Below are positions 40,827 through 51,351 of a stretch of 59,219 nt of DNA, piece after piece. Source of the DNA: an uncultured Clostridia bacterium. Lineage in GTDB: Bacteria > Bacillota > Clostridia > TANB77 > CAG-508. Position 1 is the stretch's first letter; each line of letters opens with the position of its first letter. The notes under the pieces are model-generated. The model did no database searches, was not told the DNA's origin, and saw only the letters and a list, made by a program, of their open reading frames with translations. Both the position numbers and the translations under genes were made by a program. Where the stretch lies: assembly GCA_934130355.1 (NCBI GenBank), contig CAKOXV010000011.1, positions 1-59,219 on the forward strand. Reading direction: 5' to 3'.

Positions 40827-43800
40827 ACATTATAACCTCTATATTAAATATTTTTCCAGAGCCATCAAGTTGAATATTATTTTCGGCTATATTACCATTT
40901 ACAGTAATTGAAGTAATACCAGTGTTTTTTCTATTAGGATTTTTTACTTTAATATTGTAAATGCTTTCACCAAATTTGTATTTAATTTCATATTGTTCCC
41001 ACGTTTTGGGAATACATGGTGCAAAACTCATAGTGTTACAATATATTTTTATTCCAAGTATATATTGAATTCCCGCTAGATAATACCAACTACTTGAGCC
41101 TGTATACCAAGTCCAGCCACCAGAACCAGCAAGATTTTGTGCACCATATACATCTGCTGCTATAACATAAGGTTCTACTTTGTATTTATTAGCTGCTTCC
41201 TTAGTTCTAGCGTGTTCAATTGGTGTAAGCATCCTATATAATTCAACAGCTTTATCTCCTTTTCCTAAAATTGTTTCAGCTATAACAGCCCATATTGCAG
41301 CATGTGTGTATTGCCCTCCATTTTCTCTTACTCCTGGCAAATATGCTTTTATATAGCCTGGCTCAAGTTTTCCTTTTTCAAATGGTGGATCTAGAAGTTT
41401 TATTATTCCATTTTCTTTATCAACCAAATGATTTTCTAAACTTTCCATTGCCTGTATCTGCTTTGTTTTTTCGCCTGCTCCAGATATTACTGACCAACTT
41501 TGAGCAATACTATCTATTCTACACTCTTCATTTTCAATACTTCCATAAACATCTCCATTGTCAGCAAAAGCTCTTTTAAACCAACGACCATCCCAGGCAT
41601 TTGTATTTAATCTATATTCAAGTTCTTTCATCCTCTTTTTATATACTTGTGATATTTCACTATCTTGCTTATTATTGGCAATTGGTATAAATCCTTTCAA
41701 AATTGTGTATAGGAAAAATCCTAACCACACACTTTCTCCTTTTCCTTCTGGTCCTATATTGCTAAAGCCATCATTCCAATCACCTATTCCAATTTTAGGT
41801 AAACCATTTATTCCGAAATTACATGCCCTATTTATTGCCTTTTTGCAATGTTCATATATTGTTTCTTCAATATTTCCAGATTCAAATAAATCATATCTTT
41901 CTTTTTCATTTTCTTGCAATTCTGCCCCATTTAAATATGGTGTTTTAACATCCAAAATATCATAATTTCCTGTATAATTAATATATTGAATTACAGAATA
42001 AGGCAACCATAATAAATCATCTGAAAATTTTGTTCTTATTCCCCTATTGTTTTCTTCATGCCACCAATGTTCTACATCACCTTCTACGAATTGATGCTTA
42101 CTGTGTTTAATTATTTGATTGTATAAAATGTCTGGAGATAAAAATTTCGTTGATAGTGTATCTTGTAACTGGTCTCTAAATCCATAAGCTCCTCCAGATT
42201 GATAAAATCCACTTCTACCTAGCAATCTACTACTTATTGTTTGATACATTATCCATCCGTTTAACATTATATTTAATGATTCATATACAGTTTTTACTTG
42301 AACTCTTCCTAGTAATTCATTCCATTTTGTCTTAACTCTTGCAAGTTCTGAATTACAATTTTGCACTTTTGAATATTTATATGCTGTATCTTTCGCATTT
42401 ACTAGATTTTCATCTGCTCCAAGAACAATAGAGATTTTTTTATCTGAAAAACTTTCTATTTCAATCTCTAGTTCAATTGCCATACAACTTTTCTTCCCTA
42501 TTCCAGAAGAATTGTCCAATCTCATTCGTTCTATTCCATCAGGTTTTACTACTCCGCCTTTTCCAAAAAAATTCTTTTTGTCTCCTGTAAATGCTTTAAT
42601 TTTTTCACTACTTGTAATGTAAATTGTGTCTTTAAATTTATCAATATTATATAAATTTTTAGCAAACAAAACATTAGAATTTTCTTCATATTGAAGTTTT
42701 ATATACCCATCAGTTTTTATTTCATCTTCTCCTATTACAGGTTTTGCATAATATATAATTTTAATTTTTTTCTTTTTAGGTGTATTATTTTTTAATGTCA
42801 AAATATATATTTTAGCACTATCATCTTGAGGCACAAATTCCTCTAGTTCTTGCATTATTTCATCACTAGCATGAATATATTTTACATATCCAAAACCATA
42901 TATAGAATAATAATTTTTTCCATCTTGAATAGGCATTGCAGTAGGTGTCCATATTTTTCCGTTTTCTTCATCCTTAAAATATATAATTTCAGAAGGAATA
43001 TTAGTTGAACTGCTATTATGCCAACTTGTAATTCTATTTAATCTACTGTTTTTATACCAAGTATATCCTCCTCCACTTTCAGTAACAACTGTTCCAAATT
43101 TTTGATTTGCCATAATGTGACTCCATGTAGTAGGAAGTTTATTTTCTTCATTAATTTTTATTATATATTCTTTTCCATCTTTAGAAAAAGCACCATATTC
43201 ATTATAATATTTAAGTTCTTGTGTATTGCTCAACAAATCAAGGCTTTGAGTCGTATCTTCTTTGAAGTCATTTTTGTTCTCACTTTTTTCAATTATTCTA
43301 TAATTATCTAAAAACTCTTCTTCCATGTCTTTAATTATATTTTCTAAGTTACCCAAATGGCTATCAATTACTATTGTTGACACGAATTTGATCAAATTAA
43401 CATCTTGAATATCCATCTCATTTTTAGATAGTACAAAAATTCCACCATTTATATTTTTTAAAAACGCCTGATGGCTATTTAATATTGCACCTTCTATTTC
43501 ATCTCTTATATAATTTTCATAGCTATAATTTTCTTCATTTATAATTACTAATTCAACTTTCACATTTTTGGTTCTAAAAAATTCATAAGCCTTTAATATT
43601 TGTTTTATAACATAAATATCATTTATATATTTGATTGTAACAGTTATAATTGGCAAATCTCCGGAAATTCCGTATTTCCATAAATCTTGATGTTCATATA
43701 CTTTGTATGCTAACTTATAATTATTTCTTATTGGATTATCAAACAAAATATAAGATAAAATAGTTTGATAAATATCTATATCTTTTCCTTTAATTTCGAG

Positions 43801-46800
43801 ATATCTTGCTTCAGCTTCTGTTTTTGCTTTTACTATTTCAAATTCTCTAGATATATTTTCTACAATATCGTATTTTTCCATGTTTTGAATTGCAGCTTCT
43901 TTACTGTACTCAGTAGAAAGAATTAAATCTACATACACTTTTTCATTAGGTTTTACTTTAATTATATTTTTTAATGCAACAACTCCCTCTGTTGTCAAAC
44001 CTACTTTTTTTGATAATGGTGTAGAATTCAATATTGAAGTTGGTATTCCTAAATTATTTCTTCCAACAAACTTAGTTTTATCTATTTCAAACTCTGTTTC
44101 ACCTATTTTTTCACAATTTGTTTGAAGCTTTGCTACAAGATAAATTCTCTCTCCATATCTTTCCCTATTTCTTCTTTTTACTATAATTGCATCATGACTT
44201 TCATCATATTTATACACTAAAAATAAATTATTAAATGCCTGATGTGCATAATCTTGTTCTTTTTTCGATAAAACAGGTTCAAAATATGAAGTAACTTCAA
44301 AAATTTTCTCAACATCTGAATTATTTTGAATTTCTAATCTTCTTATTTCAACAGGTTCGTTTGCATCTACTGTAACTTTTAATTTTGTTTTAATATCTCC
44401 ATTTATTTTTTCAAATTGATCTTTGTCTGGCATAAACTGAATTGAAAATGACTCACAACCGTCTTCACCTGCACCTGACCAAATTTCATTTGTTTGGATA
44501 TCTTTAATATAGAAAAATATACCTTGTTTATAATCATCTGTTTTCTTAAATCTGTTAATATATCGTTCTTCAAATTTACTTACACCATTTCCATTTTGGT
44601 CTATTGCAACAACATATTTTTCATTTCCAATAACATTTCCTCTTTCGATTCTCTCATCAATTTTATTATATTCTCTAACAGAATAATTTTCATAATCTTG
44701 ATATTTAATTTTTTCGGGTTTTTCTTTATTTTCTTTAGTAACTATAAACGTTTCTGGTATTCTTTCTTGTAATAATATGCTTACAGCCTTTATCTCAGGA
44801 TTTTTAACAAATCTCTTTTGAAAAATATTATTATTAAATAAATTATTTATTGAAAGAAGAATAAGTGCCTGATGGTGTGCCATATATGTCCTTACAGGCT
44901 CTGACATTTTTCCTTTGTCTAATCTTTCTGGAGTATAATCTATTGATTCATAAAAACCATATTTGTTATACATTCCCTCTTTTTCTAGAATTTTTAAATT
45001 ATCTATAACTTTTGAGGGACAATCTGTCAATGCTAAAACACTGCCATAAGTTGCAACAACCATTTCATCGGCTAATCCTCTTTTTAGTCCTAGCCAAGGA
45101 ATTCCAAATGCTTTATATTGATAATTTGAATGTAAATCTTTTAAGTTAAAAGCCGCTTCTGATATTCCCCAAGGTAAGCCTATTTTTTTGCTATATTCTA
45201 TTTGATTCATTATTAAAAATCTGCATGACTCATCAAGCAAACTTCCTTCATATCTTGGAATATTTATATTTGGCATTAAATACTCAAACGCAGTTCCAGA
45301 CCAAGAAATGAGTCCTTTGTACTTTTTTAAAACTGTTAATGTTCTACTTAAATTATTCCAATGTTTAGGTGGAACATCTTTTTTTGCTATCGCAACTAGA
45401 CTAGCTTGTCTTGCTTCTGATGCCAATAAATCATAATATGAATCTGTAAGCTTATTTTCTTCAATATTAAAACCAATCGAAAATAATCTTTGCTCTTCGC
45501 CATACAAAACTTTAAAATCAGTCTCTTCTATCATCTGTGTTAGTTTATTAATAATTAGTTTAGGAGCTCCTACTTCTTCTAAAAATGTTCTTGTTGTATA
45601 CATATATCCTACCAAATTTCCACTATCTACTGTTGATACATATCTTGGGATTAGTGGCTGTTTGGTTTTAATATTATACCAGTTGTATAAATGTCCATTC
45701 CACTTTGGAAGTTCATATACTACATCTATTATTTTAGTCAATAAATCTATGGTATCCTCCAAAGTTTCGAAACCCATATCATAACTTGTAATTACAGCTA
45801 ACATTGAAAGACCTATATTAGTTGAAGATGTTCTTGGAACTGTAATTTGTTTTCTACCTTCTTGATAGTTATCTGTCATCAAATAATTATTTTCTTCTTT
45901 TAAATAATCTTTAAAAAATTGCCATGTTTTTTGTGCTAATGTTTTCAAATATTCTTTTTGCTCTTTTGTTAAGATTATTTCTGCCTTTTCATGAACAAGA
46001 CTTATTTTATACATTATATAAGGTGAAATTATCCATAAAAAACCAATAATTAGTAATATCCAATTATTATTTAATATTGATATTACCAAAAATAAAATTG
46101 AAAAAATCACATTTACAAACATCATATTATAATAGCTAGTAATTGTTGTTTTGGCTTGTTTTTCTGCTTCTTCTGAAGTTAGCCATTCTAATAAATGTTT
46201 ATGCGAAATTGTTAATCTATATATTGTTTTACAAATTGCTGTAAATTCTATATAAGCTTTATATGGTATACACCCTAAAGTTAAAATAGCTCTATATATT
46301 ATTCCTTTACTGCCATTAATATATGGAGTAAATGTCTTTTGCTTTTTTTCTCCTTCTTTTCTTGAAAATGCAAGATTTATCAATTCTAACAAAAATGGAA
46401 ATATTACAAGTAATATTGATAATGCTATTAACCAATTATTTTTTATAAAAATAGCCCAGCACATTAAAACCATAATTAAAATTGCAAATAGACTTCTTCG
46501 CAAATTATCAAAAATTTTGAATTTTGAAAGAGTGTTTAGCCTACTTTTAAGCCAATTAATTATTTGCCAATCTCCTCTTGTCCATCTTGATAATCTGTTC
46601 ATAAAACTTGCATATTGTGTCGGATAGCCATCCATAAGCATTACATCTGTGACTAATCCACATCTTAAATAACTTCCTTCTAATAAATCATGACTTAACA
46701 CTTTATTCTCTGGAATTTCATTTTTTAGAACTTTAGAAAATGTCTCTACATCATAAATTCCTTTACCTGTAAAAATTCCCTCTCCAAAATTATCTTGATA

Positions 46801-48816
46801 TATATCTGAAATCGCATTTGTATAATTGTCTATTCCACCTGCACCTGCAAATATTTTAGTAAATAAATTTTTATGGCTTATATCCAAATTAACACCTATT
46901 CTAGGTTGCATTAATGCATGTCCTTTTACAACAATTCCATTTTTTACTTCTGGTTTATTTAAAATATGTGCCATTGCCCCAATTAATTCATTTGCTGTAT
47001 TTAAAACTAATTCTGTGTCTGAATCTAATGTTATTACATATTTAATTTTAGGAAGTTTATCTATATTTATAGTATTTACTTTAAATTTATTTTTTTCATT
47101 TTTCAAAATATATTCATTAAATTGTGTTAATAATCCTCTTTTTCTTTCCCACCCTAAATATTTTCCTTCAGAATTGTTATATTCTCTTTTTCTATACACA
47201 AAGTGAAATATCGGAAAGTTCTCTTCTGGATATTTTTCATTTAATAATTTTACTTGTTTTAATCCTTCTTCTTCAACTTCTTTGTCAAAAGGTTCATCTT
47301 GCATTGTGCTTTCTGAACAATCCCCTAAAACAGCGAAATACAAATTCTTACTTCTATTCGCTAAATAAAATACTTCCATTTTTTCGAATAATTCTTGAAC
47401 TTTCTCTTTTGTTTTAATAATTGTAGGGATTACAACAAATGTTGCATTTTGTTCATTTATTCCATTTGAAAAATCCATTTTTGGAATAATTTTAGGTTTT
47501 ACAATTTTTCCTAATATATATTGAATTGTTTGAATTACAAGCTCTGATATTGGTATAAGTAAAATAAGCATTTTTGTTACTGACTTTGTCAATCCAAATG
47601 ATACTATTATTGTAATTATTGAGATGATACTAATATACAGCCTTACTTTTGTATGCTCTTTTATTCTATTTTCTTTTGCACCAAGTTTTTTAAATAATTG
47701 TTCTCTTCCTTCATCAATTAAATAATATCCAATGTGACTTTGTTTTGTTCCAATTTCTGCCTCTTGACAAAGCTCTAATGTTTTTTTGGCTATATATATT
47801 TCTGACATATTAGTTTTTTTCGCTATTTCTTTTATTGCATTTCTATAATACTCTTTTGTTTTATAATCCATAAACTCAAAAATTCCTGCCGGCTCACTAC
47901 TTAATATTGCTTCTACTCCATTAATTTTTTCAAATATATCTAAAAAATTAATTCTTTGTATTTTTTTTATACTAGTTATACAATTTGCCATTGTAATTTT
48001 TCTTATTGCAGTATCAAAATGTTCTCTTTGAATTGCCTCTGCCACTGTTATTCCTGTTTTTTCAACTTCTTCTTCTAAAATATTTAAATATCTATAAGCT
48101 TTTTTTCCATACTTTTTTAATGAATATGACATATATTCTATAAAAGAATCTCTCATTCCTTTTATTTCATAATTTCTAAATTTTGTTCCAATTGTTTTAT
48201 TATATTGTAGTTCGTTTCGTTTCTTTTTTTCTACAAGTCTTTCTATTATGCTTTTAACTTTATATTTTTGAATCTGACTATTATATATTTTGTCACATAT
48301 TTCAGCAATATTATTAATTATAGCTATTTGTAAAAATATTCCTATATTCCAGATTTCTTCCATGTTCAATGTCTTTTTTGTTTGATATGCTTGTAAATAT
48401 TTTTCTAGGCTTTCTCCATTTATTTTATTGTCTGTATATGCTATTATTTCTGCAGCTAGTACATATATTCTTGCAAAACCTGCATATTTGCCATTTTGTA
48501 TTCCTACAAAGTTCGTGTATTTTTTAATTGTTACTTCTTTTTCAATTTGTCTTACCACTTCTTCAATTATATAAAAGTTATCTAATATCCATTCACCTGC
48601 TGGATGTATATTTATTCCTAATTTTATATGTTCATTTAATAAATTATATACATTTTTAATTTTAGTATAATTATCTAATAATTGTGGTATTGGATATGTG
48701 TATTTACTTGATTTGGATACTAGAGTATGTTGCATAGCCAATTTTTCCATAAGCTGTTTTAATTGTTCTTCATCTAATATTGTTCCATCTATAACTAATT
48801 TTTTATAGTTTTTCAA
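40825..48816 (-). CDS. Cyclic beta-1,2-glucan synthase-like protein (GT84-glycoamylase-GH94)
   Basis: 2663 residues. The N-terminal 380 residues are helical. Membrane segments flank a GT84 glycosyltransferase (about 460-760) with LDSDTE near 600 and SRWTRGDWQ near 745. A glycoamylase-like domain (about 1000-1270) has ISWSGTAFEYLMP. The C-terminal half is a GH94-type phosphorylase-like module with GFRDQLQDTL, EHWWHE and GIGDWNDGFS (acid Asp near 2344). This is the layout of cyclic beta-1,2-glucan synthases, which make periplasmic or extracellular glucans. The start is TTG, and the upstream hairpin overlaps its ribosome site. The product in a Gram-positive is unknown. Confidence 0.88.
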   Translation of the reverse strand: MKNYKKLVIDGTILDEEQLKQLMEKLAMQHTLVSKSSKYTYPIPQLLDNYTKIKNVYNLLNEHIKLGINIHPAGEWILDNFYIIEEVVRQIEKEVTIKKYTNFVGIQNGKYAGFARIYVLAAEIIAYTDNKINGESLEKYLQAYQTKKTLNMEEIWNIGIFLQIAIINNIAEICDKIYNSQIQKYKVKSIIERLVEKKKRNELQYNKTIGTKFRNYEIKGMRDSFIEYMSYSLKKYGKKAYRYLNILEEEVEKTGITVAEAIQREHFDTAIRKITMANCITSIKKIQRINFLDIFEKINGVEAILSSEPAGIFEFMDYKTKEYYRNAIKEIAKKTNMSEIYIAKKTLELCQEAEIGTKQSHIGYYLIDEGREQLFKKLGAKENRIKEHTKVRLYISIISIITIIVSFGLTKSVTKMLILLIPISELVIQTIQYILGKIVKPKIIPKMDFSNGINEQNATFVVIPTIIKTKEKVQELFEKMEVFYLANRSKNLYFAVLGDCSESTMQDEPFDKEVEEEGLKQVKLLNEKYPEENFPIFHFVYRKREYNNSEGKYLGWERKRGLLTQFNEYILKNEKNKFKVNTINIDKLPKIKYVITLDSDTELVLNTANELIGAMAHILNKPEVKNGIVVKGHALMQPRIGVNLDISHKNLFTKIFAGAGGIDNYTNAISDIYQDNFGEGIFTGKGIYDVETFSKVLKNEIPENKVLSHDLLEGSYLRCGLVTDVMLMDGYPTQYASFMNRLSRWTRGDWQIINWLKSRLNTLSKFKIFDNLRRSLFAILIMVLMCWAIFIKNNWLIALSILLVIFPFLLELINLAFSRKEGEKKQKTFTPYINGSKGIIYRAILTLGCIPYKAYIEFTAICKTIYRLTISHKHLLEWLTSEEAEKQAKTTITSYYNMMFVNVIFSILFLVISILNNNWILLIIGFLWIISPYIMYKISLVHEKAEIILTKEQKEYLKTLAQKTWQFFKDYLKEENNYLMTDNYQEGRKQITVPRTSSTNIGLSMLAVITSYDMGFETLEDTIDLLTKIIDVVYELPKWNGHLYNWYNIKTKQPLIPRYVSTVDSGNLVGYMYTTRTFLEEVGAPKLIINKLTQMIEETDFKVLYGEEQRLFSIGFNIEENKLTDSYYDLLASEARQASLVAIAKKDVPPKHWNNLSRTLTVLKKYKGLISWSGTAFEYLMPNINIPRYEGSLLDESCRFLIMNQIEYSKKIGLPWGISEAAFNLKDLHSNYQYKAFGIPWLGLKRGLADEMVVATYGSVLALTDCPSKVIDNLKILEKEGMYNKYGFYESIDYTPERLDKGKMSEPVRTYMAHHQALILLSINNLFNNNIFQKRFVKNPEIKAVSILLQERIPETFIVTKENKEKPEKIKYQDYENYSVREYNKIDERIERGNVIGNEKYVVAIDQNGNGVSKFEERYINRFKKTDDYKQGIFFYIKDIQTNEIWSGAGEDGCESFSIQFMPDKDQFEKINGDIKTKLKVTVDANEPVEIRRLEIQNNSDVEKIFEVTSYFEPVLSKKEQDYAHQAFNNLFLVYKYDESHDAIIVKRRNRERYGERIYLVAKLQTNCEKIGETEFEIDKTKFVGRNNLGIPTSILNSTPLSKKVGLTTEGVVALKNIIKVKPNEKVYVDLILSTEYSKEAAIQNMEKYDIVENISREFEIVKAKTEAEARYLEIKGKDIDIYQTILSYILFDNPIRNNYKLAYKVYEHQDLWKYGISGDLPIITVTIKYINDIYVIKQILKAYEFFRTKNVKVELVIINEENYSYENYIRDEIEGAILNSHQAFLKNINGGIFVLSKNEMDIQDVNLIKFVSTIVIDSHLGNLENIIKDMEEEFLDNYRIIEKSENKNDFKEDTTQSLDLLSNTQELKYYNEYGAFSKDGKEYIIKINEENKLPTTWSHIMANQKFGTVVTESGGGYTWYKNSRLNRITSWHNSSSTNIPSEIIYFKDEENGKIWTPTAMPIQDGKNYYSIYGFGYVKYIHASDEIMQELEEFVPQDDSAKIYILTLKNNTPKKKKIKIIYYAKPVIGEDEIKTDGYIKLQYEENSNVLFAKNLYNIDKFKDTIYITSSEKIKAFTGDKKNFFGKGGVVKPDGIERMRLDNSSGIGKKSCMAIELEIEIESFSDKKISIVLGADENLVNAKDTAYKYSKVQNCNSELARVKTKWNELLGRVQVKTVYESLNIMLNGWIMYQTISSRLLGRSGFYQSGGAYGFRDQLQDTLSTKFLSPDILYNQIIKHSKHQFVEGDVEHWWHEENNRGIRTKFSDDLLWLPYSVIQYINYTGNYDILDVKTPYLNGAELQENEKERYDLFESGNIEETIYEHCKKAINRACNFGINGLPKIGIGDWNDGFSNIGPEGKGESVWLGFFLYTILKGFIPIANNKQDSEISQVYKKRMKELEYRLNTNAWDGRWFKRAFADNGDVYGSIENEECRIDSIAQSWSVISGAGEKTKQIQAMESLENHLVDKENGIIKLLDPPFEKGKLEPGYIKAYLPGVRENGGQYTHAAIWAVIAETILGKGDKAVELYRMLTPIEHARTKEAANKYKVEPYVIAADVYGAQNLAGSGGWTWYTGSSSWYYLAGIQYILGIKIYCNTMSFAPCIPKTWEQYEIKYKFGESIYNIKVKNPNRKNTGITSITVNGNIAENNIQLDGSGKIFNIEVIM

Positions 48817-48868
48817 AAAAATCCACTCCTTGCTTTTTCTTCTATTATTTGCAATTCGTGGATTTTTT
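48816..48868 (-). terminator. recD2 terminator overlapping the start of the 8-kb gene
   Basis: AAAAAATCCAC (48816-48826) pairs with GTGGATTTTTT (48858-48868), 11 bp. On the minus strand the stem's second arm is GTGG followed by T7. That arm carries the GGAGTGG ribosome site and the T-run runs into the TTG start codon. The structure could end the recD2 transcript and also hide the start site of the next gene. Confidence 0.7.
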
Positions 48869-48880
48869 ATACAATTACAT

Positions 48881-51106
48881 CTATTTTCTTAATTTAAATT
48901 CTAGTCCTGTATTTCTCTTTTTGCTATCTACATTTCTTATCATATAATCAACAACTTTATCATTTCCAATTACTATTAACAATTTTTTGGCACGTGTAAT
49001 TCCTGTATATAATAAATTCCTTGTAAGTAACATTGGAGCTGCCTGTGGAATTAGCATGATAACAACATCAAATTCGCTTCCTTGAGCTTTATGAATAGTT
49101 ATACAATAACTATGTTCTAATTGTTCTAATTCATTATATTGATACCAACATACTTTCTCATCATCAAATTTTACCATGATATTTTTTTCTTTTTCATTTA
49201 TATTTAATATTGTTCCTACTTCTCCGTTAAATACACCTGTACCATTTTCAAGAGTATCTCCAATCCTCTTTTCCCAATACATATCATAATTATTTTTAAT
49301 TTGCATTACTCTATCACCAATTCTAAAAATAGCTCCCATACTATTTTTCTCTGTTTCACCTTCTCTATGTGGATTTAGTTCTTGTTGTAATGCTTTATTC
49401 ATTTCTTTAGTCCCTAATAAACCTTTTTTAGTTGGTGTTAAAACTTGAATACTTTCAAAAAAATCATAATCTCCAAATTTCTTCAATCTTCCATTACATA
49501 GTGATAGCACCTGTTCTAACACTTTTTCCTGATTATTCTCTTTTATAAAAAAGAAATCTTGTTTCGAATCTTCCTCTAGTTCTGGTGAATCTTTTTCTAT
49601 AAAATTCTTTCCGCTATTAACTCTATGTGCATTTACTACAATTTTACTTTTGGCTGCTTGTCTAAAAATTTTGTCTAAATGTACTGTTTGTATTTTTTCA
49701 GATGCTATTAAATCATGTAATACACTTCCTGGTCCTACAGATGGTAACTGATCACTATCACCTACTAATATAAGCTTTGTTCCTAAATATATGCAATCTA
49801 ATAAATAATTCATTATAAACATATCAACCATTGAAACTTCATCTACTATTATAATATCAGCATCTATTGGTGAGCCTTGATACTCATTTTCTTTCTTAAA
49901 TAAACTGTCTTCATCTACTTTTCCTATTTCTAATAGCCTATGTAGTGTGCATGCTTCTTCTCCTGTTGTTTCAGTCATTCTTTTTGCTGCGCGCCCTGTT
50001 GGAGCAGATAATACTATCTTATATTTCTTTTGTTTATATATTTCTATTATACTTTTTATTATTGTGGTCTTTCCTGTTCCAGGTCCACCTGTAATTATTG
50101 TAACATTATTATCATTTATTGCTCTTATTGCTTCTTTTTGTTTTTCTGATAATAAGATGTCTGTGTGTTCTTCAACTAATTTTAGTTCCTTTTCAATATT
50201 AGAAACTTTTTTCATATTTTTTGCTTTTTCTAATTTTATAATTCTTTCTGCTATTTGTTCTTCTGCTTTATAAAAACTATATAAATATATCCATTGTTCT
50301 TCATTTCTCTCTTCTATAACAATTTCATTATTTACTTTTAAATTTATTAAGCCTTCTTCAATTATAGCAACATCTACATTTAAAAGTTGTTTCACATATT
50401 CTATTAAATTTTCTTTTAATGTACAACAATGTCCATTATATGTTATTTTTATTAATGCATATTTTATACCGCTTTTTACCCTTTTCTGGTTTTCTTTTTC
50501 AACTCCAAGCTCAATTGCCATTTGGTCAATTTGTTTGAAATCTACTCCTCTTGATATATCAATTAAAACATAAGGATTTGCTTCAATTTCTTCTATTGCA
50601 TTTACACCTAATAAATTGTATACTTTTTTAGCACTTTCAGCTCCTATTCCGAACTTTTCAAGGAACCCAACTATTTGCCATATCTCCCAATTTTCTATAA
50701 AACTTTCAGATATTTCATAAGCCTTACTTTTACTTATTCCCTTAATTCGTGCAAGTTTTTCTGGCTCATACTTTAATACCATTATGGTTTCTTCACCAAA
50801 TTTATCTATTATTTTTGCTGCTGTTGCAGGTCCTACTCCTTTTACATTTCCATTAGCCAAATATATTTCTAAAGCCCCTAATGTCTGTGGCATCATTTTT
50901 TCAAAAGTTTCTATTTTAAACTGTTCACCATAATCTTTATGTTCTACAAATTTTCCAGTTAATTTTAAAGTATCTCCTTTATTTATAAATGGTAAATATC
51001 CTACTATTGTTATTTGCTCTTTTTCTGTCTCTAATATCCCTACCATATAACTATTTACTTCATTTTGATATATTATTTCTTCTAATACACCTTCTATTTC
51101 TTCCAC
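48881..51106 (-). CDS. recD2: RecD2-type helicase
   Basis: 741 residues. N-terminal OB and helix-hairpin-helix region (about 1-230, with YLANGNVKGVGPATAAKIIDKF and RIKGISKSKAYEI), Walker A ITGGPGTGKTTIIKS near 340, DEVSMVD, GDSDQLPSVGPGSVL, and C-terminal IHKAQGSEFD. RecD2 is a 5'-3' superfamily 1B helicase without RecBC partners, acting in DNA repair and replication-fork upkeep. Own promoter, and ends in the hairpin overlapping the next gene. Confidence 0.96.
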   Translation of the reverse strand: MEEIEGVLEEIIYQNEVNSYMVGILETEKEQITIVGYLPFINKGDTLKLTGKFVEHKDYGEQFKIETFEKMMPQTLGALEIYLANGNVKGVGPATAAKIIDKFGEETIMVLKYEPEKLARIKGISKSKAYEISESFIENWEIWQIVGFLEKFGIGAESAKKVYNLLGVNAIEEIEANPYVLIDISRGVDFKQIDQMAIELGVEKENQKRVKSGIKYALIKITYNGHCCTLKENLIEYVKQLLNVDVAIIEEGLINLKVNNEIVIEERNEEQWIYLYSFYKAEEQIAERIIKLEKAKNMKKVSNIEKELKLVEEHTDILLSEKQKEAIRAINDNNVTIITGGPGTGKTTIIKSIIEIYKQKKYKIVLSAPTGRAAKRMTETTGEEACTLHRLLEIGKVDEDSLFKKENEYQGSPIDADIIIVDEVSMVDMFIMNYLLDCIYLGTKLILVGDSDQLPSVGPGSVLHDLIASEKIQTVHLDKIFRQAAKSKIVVNAHRVNSGKNFIEKDSPELEEDSKQDFFFIKENNQEKVLEQVLSLCNGRLKKFGDYDFFESIQVLTPTKKGLLGTKEMNKALQQELNPHREGETEKNSMGAIFRIGDRVMQIKNNYDMYWEKRIGDTLENGTGVFNGEVGTILNINEKEKNIMVKFDDEKVCWYQYNELEQLEHSYCITIHKAQGSEFDVVIMLIPQAAPMLLTRNLLYTGITRAKKLLIVIGNDKVVDYMIRNVDSKKRNTGLEFKLRK

Positions 51107-51138
51107 TTTAGTCCTCTTTTCTCTTTCTTGATACTAGA

Positions 51139-51167
51139 ATTATAGCAATTAAAAAAACTTTTTTCAA
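51139..51167 (-). promoter_or_regulatory. Sigma-A promoter for recD2
   Basis: On the minus strand TTGAAA (51167-51162), 17 nt, TATAAT (51144-51139). Confidence 0.75.
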
Positions 51168-51229
51168 GTATAATTCCTATAAAAATCCCTTCTACCATTA
51201 CTAGCACAACCGACGTCCTTCTCTCAGGC

Positions 51230-51319
51230 AAAAAAATAATATATTACTATGAAATACAACAAAACCCCGATAAAAAACTCAGCTATGTTTTGCTATTTAA
51301 TAGTAATATATTAATTTTT
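51230..51319. repeat. Nested-palindrome element, copy 3 (diverged)
   Basis: Arms 51231-51250 and 51300-51319 (ending ATATTACTAT and starting ATAGTAATAT) pair with one mismatch. The interior ACAAAACCCCGATAAAAAACTC followed by AGCTATGTTTTGC keeps the AGCTATGTTTTGC end of the core seen in copies 1 and 2. The outer AAAGTACA arms are not found. It lies upstream of recD2 and has no ORF. Confidence 0.75.
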
Positions 51320-51351
51320 GAACTAAGTATTTGTTAACATTATAAGTAATT

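Noticed and set aside
40708..40911. Plus-strand ORF across the asnS 3' end and the GGGGACGGTCC repeat
   Set aside because: It runs through palindromic terminator sequence, has no ribosome site, and its amino acids mirror the repeat.
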